Shown: positions 22,519 to 35,022, numbered from the stretch's first letter. The stretch is DNA of 64,000 nucleotides from Typhlomys cinereus (GCA_023101885.1 JALPQD010000403.1:834685-898684); one strand, 5' to 3'. Program-made: numbers and translations. The notes: generated by a model not told the origin, from the letters alone.

Positions 22519-24194
22519 TATATACATCTGTGAAGGTAAACTAACAGGGACATGATGATCAAATCTGCTAAGTAAAAATATAGGCGATACCGCAGGACAG
22601 ATAGCAAATCTTTGCCAAAAATCTGTATCACATGGGACCCAGTCTGTTAAGAGTTCCTCAGTCTCTGTTTGGATAAATGAGGGTTTGAATTACTCAAAGT
22701 GACTTGCCTTTTAAAACCACATCGAATTCTTCTTTTTTGCAATAAAACCTCAAAGAAGTAGAAAAGCCGTGTCTCTTAGGACTGAAATAGAAAGGAAAGG
22801 AAGCAGCAGCCAAGAACACTATTTCCAGCACACACAGGATCGCTTTGCTTCCCTGTTTGCATACCCGTCGCGATTTGTAAAGGAGGTCAAGGGTCTGGTT
22901 TAACCCACCGACATTAAACGTTTGAGGCCAGTAAAGAGAGAGCAGCCTGGAGCTGGGGTCTGAAGGGAAAGTGTGTTCTTTACGGACCACAGCAAGACTG
23001 TGGTCTCCTTGGTGACCGACTCCAAGAAGTCAAAGATAAGCTTCCAAAGACACTGTTTTCTAAGGGCAGAAGGTGAAGAGAACAAATGATGCTTCTCTCC
23101 CAAAGGCTTTAGAGATTATTAGATTACCATTTCAAAGCAGGAACATTCTGACATGATGTAGTATTTGGACTCAAGAGGAGAAGGCTGAACCAAAAGCGAA
23201 TTCATTGAATTTGGATGTTGGGGAAGTGATTTCTCTTCTTTCAGTTTAACTATTTTCTTCTGCTGCTGATTCATTATATCTGCAAACCCTAACACTTTTC
23301 CCATATGACTGTTACTTTTCTCTTTACCTTCTCAAGTCCCCGTCTTGGGATCAACTGGTGGTCAGGCATGCTCGTGAGCAAGACTGTTTCCAAGTCACTA
23401 GAGGAACAGTTAAAGACTTTGACCCAGGCCATCTACTCACATCTTTGTTTACACTTCATCACAGGTAGTATTTTATATACAAGGAACCTAGGTAAAGTTG
23501 TCACTGGAAATAAAAGCCACTTATCAGAGTTCAATGAAACAGTGAAGCTCAATACTGTTATCCAAGTAGACAGAGCCACAACCACATGAGCTTGTTAAAA
23601 GTGGAGTTTTCCCTGGTCCCGGCACTGGGCCGATTGTGCTCCAAGGGGGGGTCAGTTCAACAAATTTCACCACCAAGACCTGTGTGATTCACACCAGCAG
23701 CGACCCCACCTTCGTCCATGGGCCTACAAGACTGCTTGACAACACTCGTTCCAAATAAGTAGAAATCTGGAGCAGGTTGGCATACTTCATTTTAAAATAT
23801 GGCCCATTTTAAAGACGGCCATTGTATTCTTAAACTCACTTTCCTTCCTTTGTTTCCTGTGAACTGATCGCACTCACACACTCCAAACGCATCACAATGC
23901 AGAATGTGTATGATGTCACCCCATGAGGACCTCATGCAGGGGAATTCCAAGTCAGGCGCTGTGTTCTCTGGGAGAAACCCTGACGGATCCCAAGACACCA
24001 TTCAGCCTGCTAACCAGGCTGCTCGTCTACCACCCTCTCTGTGTCGCAGGCGCATCTTAGTAGCCTCGTGGCACAGAGGACCAAGCCACAGATTATCCAG
24101 AATTGCCTTAGGTAGTATCACGTTGATTTTATATTTCTCTTCTAAACTTGCTAACGCCAATAAAATCTTTTCAATTGTTTGCCACAAATGAATA
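22517..24194. other. Repeat-poor stretch, no gene
   Basis: About 1.7 kb with only chance frames (longest about 98 codons, minus strand 22694-22990). No recognised repeat and no splice or promoter context that I can defend. Confidence 0.5.
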
Positions 24195-24480
24195 AAAGTA
24201 TTTTCTTCTCTTTATTTTTTGAAATTTTCATATACTCATAGAGTAAGTTTATGTTCTCCTTCCCCCATCCCTTCCATTTACCAATCAAGCCATATTCCTC
24301 CTGCTCTCCTGTCGCTCCACATGTGTGGACCATAGGACTGTTTTGGGGGTTCCTGAACTGGTATGCATCTGGCCATTTGTGGTAGTAGAAGTGATCCCCC
24401 AGTGAGGAGAACTACAGGTGGGGAAACTTCCTTTCTCTTGTGCAGACGTACCCTGAAGATTCTCTCTGGTCATAGTTGGT
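24195..24480 (-). mobile_element. Truncated L1 3' end
   Basis: The left edge is T-rich (TCTTTATTTTTTGAAATTTT), the antisense of an A-rich L1 tail. Next is CATATACTCATAGAGTAAG and a short pyrimidine tract (CTCCTTCCCCCATCCC), as in the L1 copies at 45938 and 48097. Target duplication not resolved. Confidence 0.55.
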
Positions 24481-24504
24481 TTTTTCTGAAAAGAGAAAAT
24501 ATAA

Positions 24505-24605
24505 GTGTATATAAAGAAATGTTCTGAGAGTGGGGCATAACTCAGAGCACGGTATTGCCTACCATATGTATGGCCCTGAATTGCATCCTCAGTACCACCA
24601 CATTC
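24505..24605 (+). mobile_element. ID-like SINE
   Basis: GAGTGGGGCATAACTCAGAG and TATGTATGGCCCTGAATTGC, then ATCCTCAGTACCACCACATT, follow the rodent ID plan (GGGGATTTAGCTCAGTGG, AAGGCCCTGGGTTC, CCCCAGCACC). The A and B boxes are mutated, so it is old and probably inactive. Confidence 0.65.
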
Positions 24606-26750
24606 ACAAAAAATTCTGCACATGGTTTGGTGGTCAGAGTGAACAGGGGAACATTTACCCTTGGAAATGCTCCCCCACTTCTATTTCAAACAGGTTCTTC
24701 ATCTCCTTTTCCTGTTCCTCATCATGTGTGTCTGTGTGCCGGGGTCGCCCTTTGGTTCCCTTTCCTCCACTTGTGTTCATGAAGAATTATTCTCTGTCAG
24801 TGACTTTATAACTCGGTTCATTTTCCAGAACAACAATTTTATGACTTCATAATTATCTCCATAAACCACATTTGTTACCACTTGAGTGTCTGTGAAGACC
24901 TGTAACCCGGATCCTCTAAGAAGGCCTCTGGAACAGAAGAACACAGAAAGTTCTGGAACAGGAAAGGAGAAACAGAGCCTGGGGCTGAGCCGCAATACAG
25001 AGAGAACCATGGAGCCCGGGAGTCTGGGCAGAGGGCATTGTGGGTAACTCTGTCAGTCTGCTCAGTGAGGCCTTCCCATGAGAATACACTGAGATTTGGG
25101 AAGAGGGGACAGGGCCCCTGTTAGATTTCAGGGGTGTATGTGGTCTCGTGAGCCTTAGTTGGGTCAGGTCACACCCCCATCCTCATAAGAAAAAGTTACC
25201 TTCTCAGCCTGGTGAATTTCCTTTTCCTGATGGACATAGTACAGAAGGAAGAAAACACCATGCCTTCCTGAGAAGGAGCTGGAAGAGGTTCTTGCGGCCC
25301 CACTGCAATGGTCTTTTCATCTAGTCGGTCCCCTCAGCATTTAGGAAGCCCTTGTCGCAAATAGAGACAGCATTGGATTCTAGAAGCAGAGCACAAATGC
25401 CAAACGCTTCAGGAGCGCATGCTCTCCAGAAGATGACAGAGGATGCTGAGAGCTTTTCTCGAGTCCAAAGACAAAGAAGTACAAGCCCAAGTGAGACAGG
25501 GCTGTGCAGGAGAGGCCCCGGTGGCAAGCCTTAGAGCATTGGATAGAGTTGTACAATGACCATCTGTGGGGGGGGGGGGTGATTGTGGCCTCAGTGATGT
25601 GACCTAACAGGGAGAATCTCCTGCACTGGACATTGGTTTTCCACAAGCCACAGAAAACTTCGTCACTTACCAGATTTTGTGGCACAAAGGTCAACACATT
25701 GACTTTACCAAATGGAATCTGCTAGGAAGCTAAGGGAGAGATACGCAGAACAAGAGAAGGAGGGGCCAGTTTTGCACCATTTGAGGAAAAAAGGATAAAG
25801 GGAAAATGAAAGAATTCAAACAAAGAGACCCTGTAGTCTGGGGCATCTAGACAGCCAATGAGTATAGGACAGGAACAGAATGAGAAAGAGAAATCATGGC
25901 AGAGGAAACTATTAGTACTAAAGAGAACAAATGCATAGCAGTACCAGTGAGGCTTGAAAAAAAAAAAAGAGAGTGAGAAAGAAGCATTGGAAAGATGTAG
26001 AGGCCAGGCCCAAGTGCCATGAAGGAAGCGCTGGGAGAGGCATGTGGCATAAACAGAATGTCTTATCTGAGGAGACAGAGCACACATTCCAGGGGTCTTA
26101 TGTCATCCCAAGGGAACTGCAGTGTACATGATTCACTTTAAATATCTTCAGCTTCCAAATATCCTTTTGACGCCTTGCTATACTGGCCTCCTAATGTTTA
26201 TACAACAATTCTAAGTATCAGCTACAATTGATACCACATTTTTCAAGAATCTTTCGTGCCCTGGAACCCAAACTGCTACCTCTCAGGGGTCCATGTAATT
26301 CAGTTTGAAGGGTACTCATGAACTCCTGAGCATCTTCAAAGCATTGGGAGTGAAATGATTTTCATCCAAAGAGAACCTAGATCATGAGACTGACACACAG
26401 TGGGTGATGCAGCAGGTGTCAGATGTGGAGACTCCCTTAGGACCTTGGGGACTGATGGGAAATGAGATCGATGGGGAAGATGGGAAAGGAGCAATGCTGA
26501 GAAAGTGGCTGGGATGCCCTCCCTTGGGTAAGAACTATAGGAGACCCTGGCAAACCCAGGTGGAGGTAGCTCGAGAAGTTGTTTGCTGTATCTGGAAACA
26601 TGCAGCTTCTCTGCCTGGGGACCCCTGACAGGAGGCACTGAGGAAGACAACACAGCCACTGTTCAGGAAGGTCTGCATTAAAGACAGTATTTAGCAGCTA
26701 TTGGCCTGACACAGAGGAAGGGGAAAGTATCAGAAGAGGTCGAGGCGAAG
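24606..26750. other. Repeat-poor stretch, no gene
   Basis: About 2.1 kb. It contains a 12-base G run at 25568-25579. Open frames of up to 121 codons on the minus strand (25722-26087) and 107 codons (26336-26659) lack recognisable domains. Confidence 0.5.
25568..25579. repeat. 12-base G homopolymer
   Basis: Twelve consecutive G residues. Length is likely unstable between individuals or sequencing runs. Confidence 0.95.
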
Positions 26751-26755
26751 AACCA

Positions 26756-27195
26756 TGTTGCAGTTACTCTGCATTTTTGCTGATAAGTTCATGACCAAAT
26801 GACTTAAGGGAACAAGGGATTCTATTCTGGCTTCTGATAGTCTGCTGACAGTTTCTTTGTCCAGCTTGGCAAGAGAATCGATACCATCACTAAGGGCTGA
26901 GAGAACTGACCACTCCATATCCATATGTCCACAGGATTCTAAAAGAAGGAAAATTCCTACTTGCAGATCAGCATGTCTAGCTAAGTATTCAGAAGGATGC
27001 AAACTTCCTTAACCAGTTTCATTCACCTTATTTACCTGCCCCGGGACTGGCTCCACCCACCATGGGCTGGGCCTCCCCATCAATCAGACACTCTCCTGTC
27101 AGCTTTTTCAGGGCTTGATTCAACCTTACTTCTTTACAGATGTGCCCAGAACTCAAACCTTCCATTGTCAAGTTGACCTGTATCTCACTATAATA
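26756..27195 (-). mobile_element. Solo MTE-like ERVL-MaLR LTR
   Basis: Reverse complement of the 34155/35602 family: CAGTTACTCTGCATTTTTGC, GGGAACAAGGGATTCTATTC, TGTCCAGCTTGGCAAGAGA, CCACCCACCATGGGCTGGG, and TTGTCAAGTTGACCTG at the far end. The 5-bp flank AACCA is exact at 26751-26755 and 27196-27200. The 5' terminus appears to read TA instead of TG. A solo LTR of 440 bp. Confidence 0.88.
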
Positions 27196-27454
27196 AACCA
27201 AATACATTCAGCTTCTTGATTTGAGTGTAGAAACAGGAACTAAATGGATGTGCTTCTTTCTCCTGAAGAGCTCACTCTCTGGCCAGGAATCAAGGATCCC
27301 ACCTTATGGCAGCACCAACAGAGAATGGTAACTGGAGGCAGAGGCAAAAAAAAATTCTCTCTTTTGCTTAAAGGCAAGAGGAAAGAAGTCTCAGAAACTG
27401 ACAGAAGACAGGAACAGTTGGGAAGCTTGTGAGTGACCAAGATATCCGAAGGAA

Positions 27455-27790
27455 GATGTTTCTTTTATTTTTTATTTATTTTTCTTTTCCATCTTCATGC
27501 TTCATGTATGGCACAGTACATACATGCATGTACGTGTGTTCACATATGTATGGGTTCAGATGAATGTGCATGTGTGCAAACATACATGTATGTAGAGTCT
27601 GAAAACATACCAGAAATCATCCTCGTTTGGTCTTCCACACTATTTCTTTTCAAGCCAAGGTCTCTGATCAAAGGGACAGTCTCTCTAACCAGTGTGTTCT
27701 GGGGACCCTCAGTTTCTGGGTTCCCATGTGGGAATTGCAGGTGAAGTGCTGCATCCACCCAGCATTCTACACAGGATTTCGAGAGCTTAA
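27455..27790 (-). mobile_element. Old B4-like SINE
   Basis: An A-rich tail (antisense, TCTTTTATTTTTTATTTATT) is followed by TG/CA-rich DNA, then AAGCCAAGGTCTCTGATCAA (the B1-type segment) and GGGTTCCCATGTGGGAATTG (tRNA-like end). The order is that of a minus-strand B4-like SINE, strongly diverged. Confidence 0.5.
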
Positions 27791-29424
27791 CTGATCCATC
27801 AGTTTCCAAGCCATGTGCTTTAGTCTCAGCCATCTCCCCATCCCTGAAAGGCAAGGTTTTACGAGCAGGGCAAAATACCAACTTGGGGTTCTGTGGAACA
27901 CGGTGGGATTCATCTGGAGGGAGCATTTTCCTGGAGCTCTTGACAGCTGGTGGAGAAGCTGAGTCAACTCTATGAAGGGGAGGCACTTAACAAACACTTA
28001 ATAACTACAATATAGACACCAACTATGCAGAACAGATGCCAACCAGGGCACCATGCCAGTGCACATCAGCAAATGCCAACCGTGACCAGAAAGCCAGCAG
28101 TGGCAAGAGGAAGGAGGGGGGCCTTGGGACAGACACAGCAGCAGCCTGCTGTGAGGGAACAGAAAGGATAGGTGCAGATGCTGCTGGTGGCGATGGTGGA
28201 ATGTCAACAAACAAAGGCAAGATGACCTCTTACAAGACGGGGCTCTGACCCCTACACGTGCCTTCCTGGGACCAAGGAGTAAAATGGAGGCATTCAGATG
28301 TGGAGACTCCAGGGGCTGGGGCATCCGGGTCACTGGGAAACACCCGTGGCACTAATTTCCCATTCATAAACTTGGCACGTCTCGGCCTTTGCAGCCATCA
28401 CTCTCCGTAATGGTGGGGCCATTTGTCTTACTTCTCCATGGCAGTAAAACTAAGCTGAAAATGTAAAAATAAAGGAAAGCAAACAGTTCTTTTCCCACGA
28501 GCCCTGAGCACTGACAGAGAAAAGGGGTGGCAAAGGCACCTCCAATTCCTGCTAATTTACCTTGGGCAGTAGACTTTCAGAGCCAAAGGAGAAGGGACCA
28601 CCCGCAGGCCTGCAAGCTCTTTCATCGCCACAGCATTTGGGGAAAGACCAGAGCATGCACCCTTCTTTGTGCAGCACTGTGGAGGGGCATCAAGGTACTC
28701 AGACACAGCATGTGGGGGTACATCTCAGTTGTGCAAAGGCTCCCTTGCCATATTTATCTCTTGCACGCCAATCTCCCCACTTGCAGAAAAAAAAGCAAAC
28801 TAAGAAGCTGGAAATCCCCCCACAATGGGAACTCAGTTTCTACTGGCTGTGGGGATTTCTCTTCTGACTAGCAGAATCTGACATTGTTGCATGTTATGAA
28901 ACGGGGTTTTCTCTTCTTATGTAGCTGGATGATTCCATCTGGTTTAAACCCCTTAGTCCCTTTGGAAAGAGAAAGAAAAAAAGTACAGACTTCAGGCACT
29001 TCCTTCTGGAATAGTTTTAGTAATTGCCTAATGTGGCCGATGCAGTGAACTTGGACGAACCTCCTACTAAAAGGGATGTGGAGCTAGAAAGTCATGACCG
29101 ATGGAGACCCAGCAAGCACTGGGTTAGGGATGGGTGTCCCATGGTTCGTTTTCACAGCGTAAAGGACAGATGCTTCCTCCCCAAGTTTGTGGGGCTCTCA
29201 AACATCTCTAGAACATCCCGGAGGTCAATGTTCCTCGGAAGGGGGAGAATCACCCATCTTGCTTTAATCTCTTTCTTAATTTGATCTAAAATGCATCAGT
29301 TTCCTATGCTACCCATCATAAAGGGAAAGGTTGTTTCCTGAATGTCCAAGGACGACTTTCCTTACGTGTCTTTCTGTTCACAAGAATCAATGGAAGATAT
29401 GTCTGTCATAGGGGTCCAGTATCA
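27791..29424. other. No gene recognised
   Basis: About 1.6 kb. Overlapping frames exist at 27998-28333 (minus) and 28527-28871 (plus), with no family similarity that I can see. Not counted as genes. Confidence 0.5.
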
Positions 29425-29503
29425 TGCCTCAGTAGGTATGGGAGCTTGTCAGGCAAGTTTTGCAGTCTGAGTTCATTTTACAAGTGCACACACACGCAAC
29501 ACA

Positions 29504-29562
<59 letters not shown>

Positions 29563-29602
29563 TCTCTCTCTCTCACAGAGCAAATAAATAAATAATGCAT
29601 TT
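29425..29602 (+). mobile_element. tRNA-derived SINE with expanded CT tail
   Basis: ATGCCTCAGTAGGTATGGGA carries an A-box-like core and GCAGTCTGAGTTCATTTT a B-box-like core, followed directly by CACACACACGCAACACACA, the CT microsatellite at 29507-29574 and an AAATAAATAAATAATGC tail. The body is short, so this is an internally shortened ID/B4-like copy. Confidence 0.65.
29507..29574. repeat. (CT)n microsatellite
   Basis: About 34 CT units with one CCC interruption, in the 3' part of a SINE. Confidence 0.97.
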
Positions 29603-30789
29603 CTGAAGAAGAAAAAGATACAGAGCTGCCACATCTACCACCTTCCTGGACCTTTACCTTATTGTTTGTGGCATGCTTGACATGTGTAAGTTTTCTCGTA
29701 TCAGCTATTACTGGTGTTTGTAACTTTCATTGGCAACATAGCTCTTGCTAGCCGTTTTGCACTGGTTCCTTCTTTTTTATGGAAATAATCATTCTGCCCT
29801 TTTTCGGAAGGTTGTATCTGAGCGACAGGGGAGACGTTGGCATTCATGCCCACTTTTACTTGGCATGTTTCTATACCTTTTTAAGTGCTTTACATTGACT
29901 ACACCTGAATTCTATTTCTTAACACAATGAGAACGATTTAATATATGTATAACTTGTGTTTTCGTTCTTAATTCTATTTTCCTGTTTCATGCTTTCTACT
30001 CTGGTATGCTTTTACTGTTTCCTTTCGTCTTTTCTTAAGAACATTTCCTTTGTTTTTGGTTTTTTCTTTCCCAGTGGTTTGGAAGCTTGTATCCTGTTTC
30101 AAATTTACTTCTGGTATCCTTTAAGATTTTCCAAAGCATATGACTCTCTTTGTTTTCTTTCTAATTGTCAAATTCAAGAATATTTAATCACTCTACACTC
30201 CCCTGTGAGATGAAGAATTTTCACATACATGAGGGTTGCCCATGCCATCTTTGCTTATGTCTAAATGATTATTCTTATTAACTTACTATTTAAATGTCAT
30301 GTAGCTTCTAATTTAATATTTTTAAAAAATTTTAAGTAAGTTTGACTCATATTTACAAAACTATTATCAAGCACTTAGTGTGTAACTCACAAAAATGCTA
30401 ACTGTGGGACTTTTGCATTATGACTTCCCCATATCCAAATAGTTGCCTTTGATTTATTTCTCATTCCTATAGTAAGTTTTCCAGAAAAAGACACATGAGT
30501 TTTTGGATAAGTATGTCTTCTCATGGACTAGGCATAAAAATTTTAAATCTCTATCTGTTTCCCCAGAAACTCCACAGGAATCCTTGAGCTGTCTTTTAAT
30601 GGTTTATGTCCAAAGAACTTTAAAAAAAATTCTGTGAAATGTTTTCTACATATTATCCTTGTCATTTTCTTCTCTTTCTGCAAAGGTAATGTGGGGTGTC
30701 TGTTCCTTTTCACTGACATTGAAACATTTGGATAGAACTATGTCAGGTCTCTACTCACTCATTTATCTACTTATTAATTTGTATTTATT
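29603..30789. other. AT-rich stretch, no gene
   Basis: T-rich DNA with small hydrophobic chance frames. It could be antisense old L1/HAL1 sequence by composition, but I cannot assign it. Confidence 0.45.
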
Positions 30790-30955
30790 TTCTTGGCTTT
30801 TTGAGACAGGGTATCACTATATATTTGCATGTATTTCCTTGGTTTTTTGAGACAAGATGTCACTATATAGCTCAAATTGACTTTGACCTAGTAATCTTTC
30901 CTCAGCTTCTCTGAGAGCCGATGATATAGGCTTATGTCACCACACCCAACCCAAT
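30790..30955 (-). mobile_element. B1 SINE with duplicated end
   Basis: From 30838 the plus strand reads TTGGTTTTTTGAGACAAGAT and ends CTTATGTCACCACACCCAAC, the reverse complement of a B1 from tail to head. A second partial tail end lies just to the left, at about 30792-30825 (TTGGCTTTTTGAGACAGGGT followed by ATCACTATATA). Either two B1 copies overlap or one end was duplicated. Confidence 0.8.
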
Positions 30956-33900
30956 TTATTTAATAGTTCAGATTTTGTTCTCGGAAAAGCTTTCCTTACA
31001 TGTGGTAATTTCTTTCCTCTGTGCCATTTCTTTGAGTTTGTGTTTTGTATAATGCCAACTAACCATAAATAGGATTTTCCATTCTTAGTGTCTATTATAT
31101 TCCCTCTCGTTTTATTATTTACATATTCATTCCATTTCCTAAGCCTATGTAGTTTGGACTCTGAATCATTAATTTTTCTATGGCCAGCTCTCTTCTCTTT
31201 CATAGCGTTGATTTTTCTCCTTTTGTCTAGTTTTTTTTAAATAACTCTTAGCCTCAGTCAGTCTCCTTCATATGTTCATCTGTAATTCATACAAGCCATG
31301 CTTCTTTATATATTCCAAATATAGAACACATACATAGCAAAGTTTCTTGTGTTGTGGATGCTAAATCATTTTTTCTGTATCTTAGGATAATCATTTAGCT
31401 CATTTAACCTCAGAAATTTCTCATAAATTCCTTAAGTCATCAGAGAAGAAGAAAAGAGCTCTCTGTGTTGCCTCGTTAGTCACTGAAATCATAATAGAAC
31501 TAAGAGAAAACTTTGAGATTATTTTGCCAGGAAGTACTGAATCCCCTTTCTTCTTCTGAAACATTTGAATTCGAGGGGCAGGTTGCCCTGTACTGTCTAT
31601 AACTGACATTCTCCTACGTGAAGGTGTCTGATCTGTTCACCTCCACTGAGCCGATGTGAATAAATTCTCTGCTGAGATTGCCCAGAATGTCGTATACAGA
31701 GAGGCAAGCAGGCTTCTAGGCAGGAGGAAAAACATACCCCTCCCACACACACACTTCTAGTCATCTTTGCTGGAGATCTCCATAGTGTCAGTTCCCAGAG
31801 GAATCCTGCTAGCTCCCATCATCCCTCTTGTCGTTGAGTTCCTTCCAACCGAGGCCCACGGTAGAAGCTCGCCCACCCATGAAAGGTCGGATTTAGTAAG
31901 ATATGATAATAGTCAAAGTTCCAATTGGGTGGCTACAGCAAAGGAGAGATTGTGTAAGGAAAGATATGAGCGTCTCAAAGGCAACTGCTCTTACTGGATT
32001 CGTAACCATGCGTATGGCTGACCTGTGGGTTCCAAGCCAGGGTGAAGGCAAACAGTCTCTTTCCTCTTCCTCTGCAGCCTCATGTTGTTCCAGAGCTTTA
32101 GATTTGAACTGCATATAAATCACATGTGAAAGGTCCACAGCTGGGTTCAATGAGCAAACTCGGTTTCCAGTGCTGTAAGCTTTGCACCCTCTGTATTTCA
32201 TAGGAATTCCAGTGGAGGTGGAAGAGATTTATGTAAGCATTGGTAGCAAGTTTCATTCACAGCCTGGAAGTCTCCTATTGCGCATACTTTATCTTCTTAC
32301 ACGGTGTATATAAGCTGCATCTAAGACTTTATAGAATGATACATATCACGAATGAACAAAATAATCTAAACTGAAAGGTAGTTTCAGAGAGCTAAGACTC
32401 TAATTCTTGCTAAAACCAGAAAAGAGTTGGTAAAAAACGCTTGACCTTGTCTCTTCTTTATCATGTTAATGCAACAAAACCTCTGTTTCAGTTCCATGTG
32501 AGTTTTCAGGAGGGTCGATTAGCTGAACCTTCCTCTGACCAGTCTTACCAGCAGACTCACTTACCTAAGCCCATCTCCCTCCTGGCACTTTTCAAAGAGA
32601 GACATTCTGAAGTCGTGTTCCACTTGAGGTCACTCAGCAAACTGCCAGGAAGGAGCGTAATGCTGAATTCATGGCTCTCCTCGCAGTGCTGATTTCTAGA
32701 GCGATAGGGCGAGTGAGTCGTTGAAAGAACTGGCTGCCCTCCCCGGTGGACTTCTCTGTGGGATAGTCTTAGGTCTGGGGCCTCGATATAAGGATGGTGG
32801 TCTCGCTGCTCCATAATGAAAACACTACTAGCTCCTTCACTGGTAGAGACCTCACCTGGATCCACCTGTCCCCCCACAGTGTCTCCTCCTTGAGAAGTCG
32901 CTCAGCTGTGGATTCCCGCTCTGTGGAAGCACTGAACTCCTGGCATCAAAGCCAGTCTGCCTTTGCAACACTGGCATTTTAAAATCAGAAATGCCGAAGG
33001 CGCAGCGGCCTTTCTCCCCCAGCTTTCACTTTGGAATTTACCAAAGCCAGACCCAAGGAATGTGATGACATCCTAAAAGCCTGTGATTAATTCATTCTGG
33101 TCCCCAAACCTTGCCCCTCAGTGCCACATGGTGAAGCAGTTACCACCACCTGGTTTTCCTCCCCAGCCAGACAGGACTTCTAAGAATTCCAGTCATCACT
33201 GAAGGAGATAGTCCTGAGTGCTAGAATGCCTGCTGGTGCCGTTATGCAAATCTCTTTCATCCGTACCCTCCCCAAGACTCCCTTGCATAAACAGCCCTGC
33301 CTATCCCTAGATTATTTACACATGTAATTGATGGCGCTCCCTCCACAAGGAGTAGCACAATTTGGGGTTTCCAGCTCGCCCTTCTAATGTGTTTGTACTA
33401 GTTAGGAGTTTGAGGTGGCAGGAAATGGCAGTTCCCCGGAGAAGTCACTTTGATAAATGAGGCCACATAAGACTATTTACATACAGGAAACAATACCCAC
33501 AAAGGAATGAGGCAGCTGTTCAAAGTTTTCAAAGTTTTTTTTTCCTTTTTTTTTTGCCAACCAAATTTTTTATGTAGATTATTTTTACCATTTAAAAGGA
33601 ACCAAGATTTATGTGGAAAGTTTATTGTAATTGTTTAAAGCATCTAGAGCCATATAATTGAAACTGAGCTTTTCTCTTGGAAAGCATTGCTCTTTTGCCC
33701 AATGAGGTCCAGATCCGAATGTCGTAAGACTTTTATGAAAATCTGGACAAATGGAGAGTATTGGTCAGTGCCGGAGTGACCAGAAGCTATAAAAAGGTGA
33801 ATTTTCTCCAGAGGAAAGAAACATGTTTTAGATGACTCGTGGTGTGGCAATGTTGGAGAGCCATTTACATGAGTGTCTGCTACTGACCGCAGCCCTTCAT

Positions 33901-34154
33901 GGCCACGGAGTACCACGCAGCCACCTGAGCCTGGTCTCTTGGTGGCATGGCAAAGTCCTTTCTGCCTAGAGCCCACAGAAGGCTGAATGTTTTCCCCTGG
34001 GGACTCCAGGTCTGTTCCATGATGATTGGAGAGGACCACTTTTCTTTGAACACTGGCTAAGGAAGAGATCCAGGGTTCTAGAACAGGGCCCTATACAGCT
34101 GCACTGATCCTTTGACACTAGTAATGAGAAGGCTATTGTTATGGATTCTATGGT
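30956..34154. other. Long repeat-poor stretch, no gene
   Basis: About 3.2 kb. An 88-codon minus frame at 30937-31203 and a 131-codon minus frame at 33644-34039 have no recognisable family. The part from 33000 to 33660 is relatively complex and free of recognised repeats apart from a poly-T run at 33536-33555; it could include conserved regulatory DNA, but this is not testable from one sequence. Confidence 0.45.
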
Positions 34155-34536
34155 TGTCATAGTTAAGCACAGGTGTCAACTTGACTCTTGAGGGTTTGGG
34201 CTCTAGGCACAGTTGTAGAGAGTTGATGGTTGAGTTAAGCCCAGAGCAAACCTGAAGGAGATTGTCTGGCTGCTGGGGAAGACACAGCCCATGGTGGGTG
34301 GGATTAGGCCTTGGATAAATCACAGAGAGCTGGTTGAAAGAGGGGGCATCCTTCTGTATACTTGGCCAGACATCAGCCGTTATGGTGGCCAGTTCCCTCA
34401 GCCCTGGTGTTGGTGTGAGCTCTCCTGTCAAGCTGGACTATGAACTGTAACTGGACTATTGTAAGAAAGTAAACTCCTTGTTCCCTTAAGCTGTGTTCTG
34501 GTCATTTATCAGCAACCATGCAGGCGGACTGCTACA
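34155..34536 (+). mobile_element. Solo MTE-like LTR with exact 5-bp target duplication
   Basis: Starts TGTCATAGTTAAGCACAGG and ends GGCGGACTGCTACA, with ATGGT exactly duplicated at 34150-34154 and 34537-34541. Inside are GTTGAGTTAAGCCCAGAGC, CCCATGGTGGGTGGGATTAG, CCCTGGTGTTGGTGTGAGC, and a variant polyadenylation context AGTAAACTCCTTGTTCCC near 34467. TG...CA ends and a 5-bp duplication mark it as an LTR and argue against a hAT DNA transposon, which would leave 8 bp. It is 382 bp long, with no retroviral coding sequence adjacent. Confidence 0.92.
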
Positions 34537-34957
34537 ATGGTCGACTGTCAAAGAATGACACATCATCCCAAGCTGGAGCATTGATACTCTCATTCAAGGA
34601 GATCCCTCCTCTGGGTAAATCTGCAGAATATTCTAGCACAGGTTAGCCATAGAACTTCATCATCATTTAGCATTTGGATATAATAGTGCTTGGCTATTTA
34701 AATAGAGCTTAATAGAAATATTAATGAATTCCACCCAGAAACCAAATAAAATCTTGCTAGAGCCTTTGCATTGTCTTTTAACTGTCTGCTGTGAATCCCC
34801 AAAATCCCTCTAGTTTTCGTGTGAGATTCCTGAAAATAACAGTGATGCTGGATAAAAATGCATCCAGAGGTGAGTTCAGATTCTGCATAACACCTAACTT
34901 AAACCAAGAAAAGGACAGGACTACTTTAAGTGCCCACAGTGTACCCTGCATTTATAG
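34537..34957. other. No gene recognised
   Basis: Unique-looking interval between a solo LTR and a purine-rich repeat. Confidence 0.5.
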
Positions 34958-35022
34958 ACAGAAAGAAGAGAGAGAGAAAGAGAGAGACAGAAACAGAGAC
35001 AGAGACAGAGACAGAGAAAGAG
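34958..35022. repeat. (GA)n / (ACAGAG)n simple repeat
   Basis: GA-rich units shift into ACAGAG hexamers at about 34986-35016. Purine-rich with periodic C. Confidence 0.9.

Noticed and set aside
27540..27986. 148-codon minus-strand frame
   Set aside because: It starts in unique DNA and runs into a B4-like SINE tail, so it is a chance frame.
28000..28880. Possible exon or processed gene copy in GC-richer DNA
   Set aside because: No protein similarity, poly-A tail or flanking duplication could be seen.
33644..34039. 131-codon minus-strand frame
   Set aside because: No domain or motif recognised, no flanking gene signals.
34155..34536. hAT-Charlie (URR1/RCHARR1-like) DNA transposon as an alternative identity
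   Set aside because: The flanking duplication is 5 bp, not 8 bp, and the ends are TG...CA, which fits an LTR.
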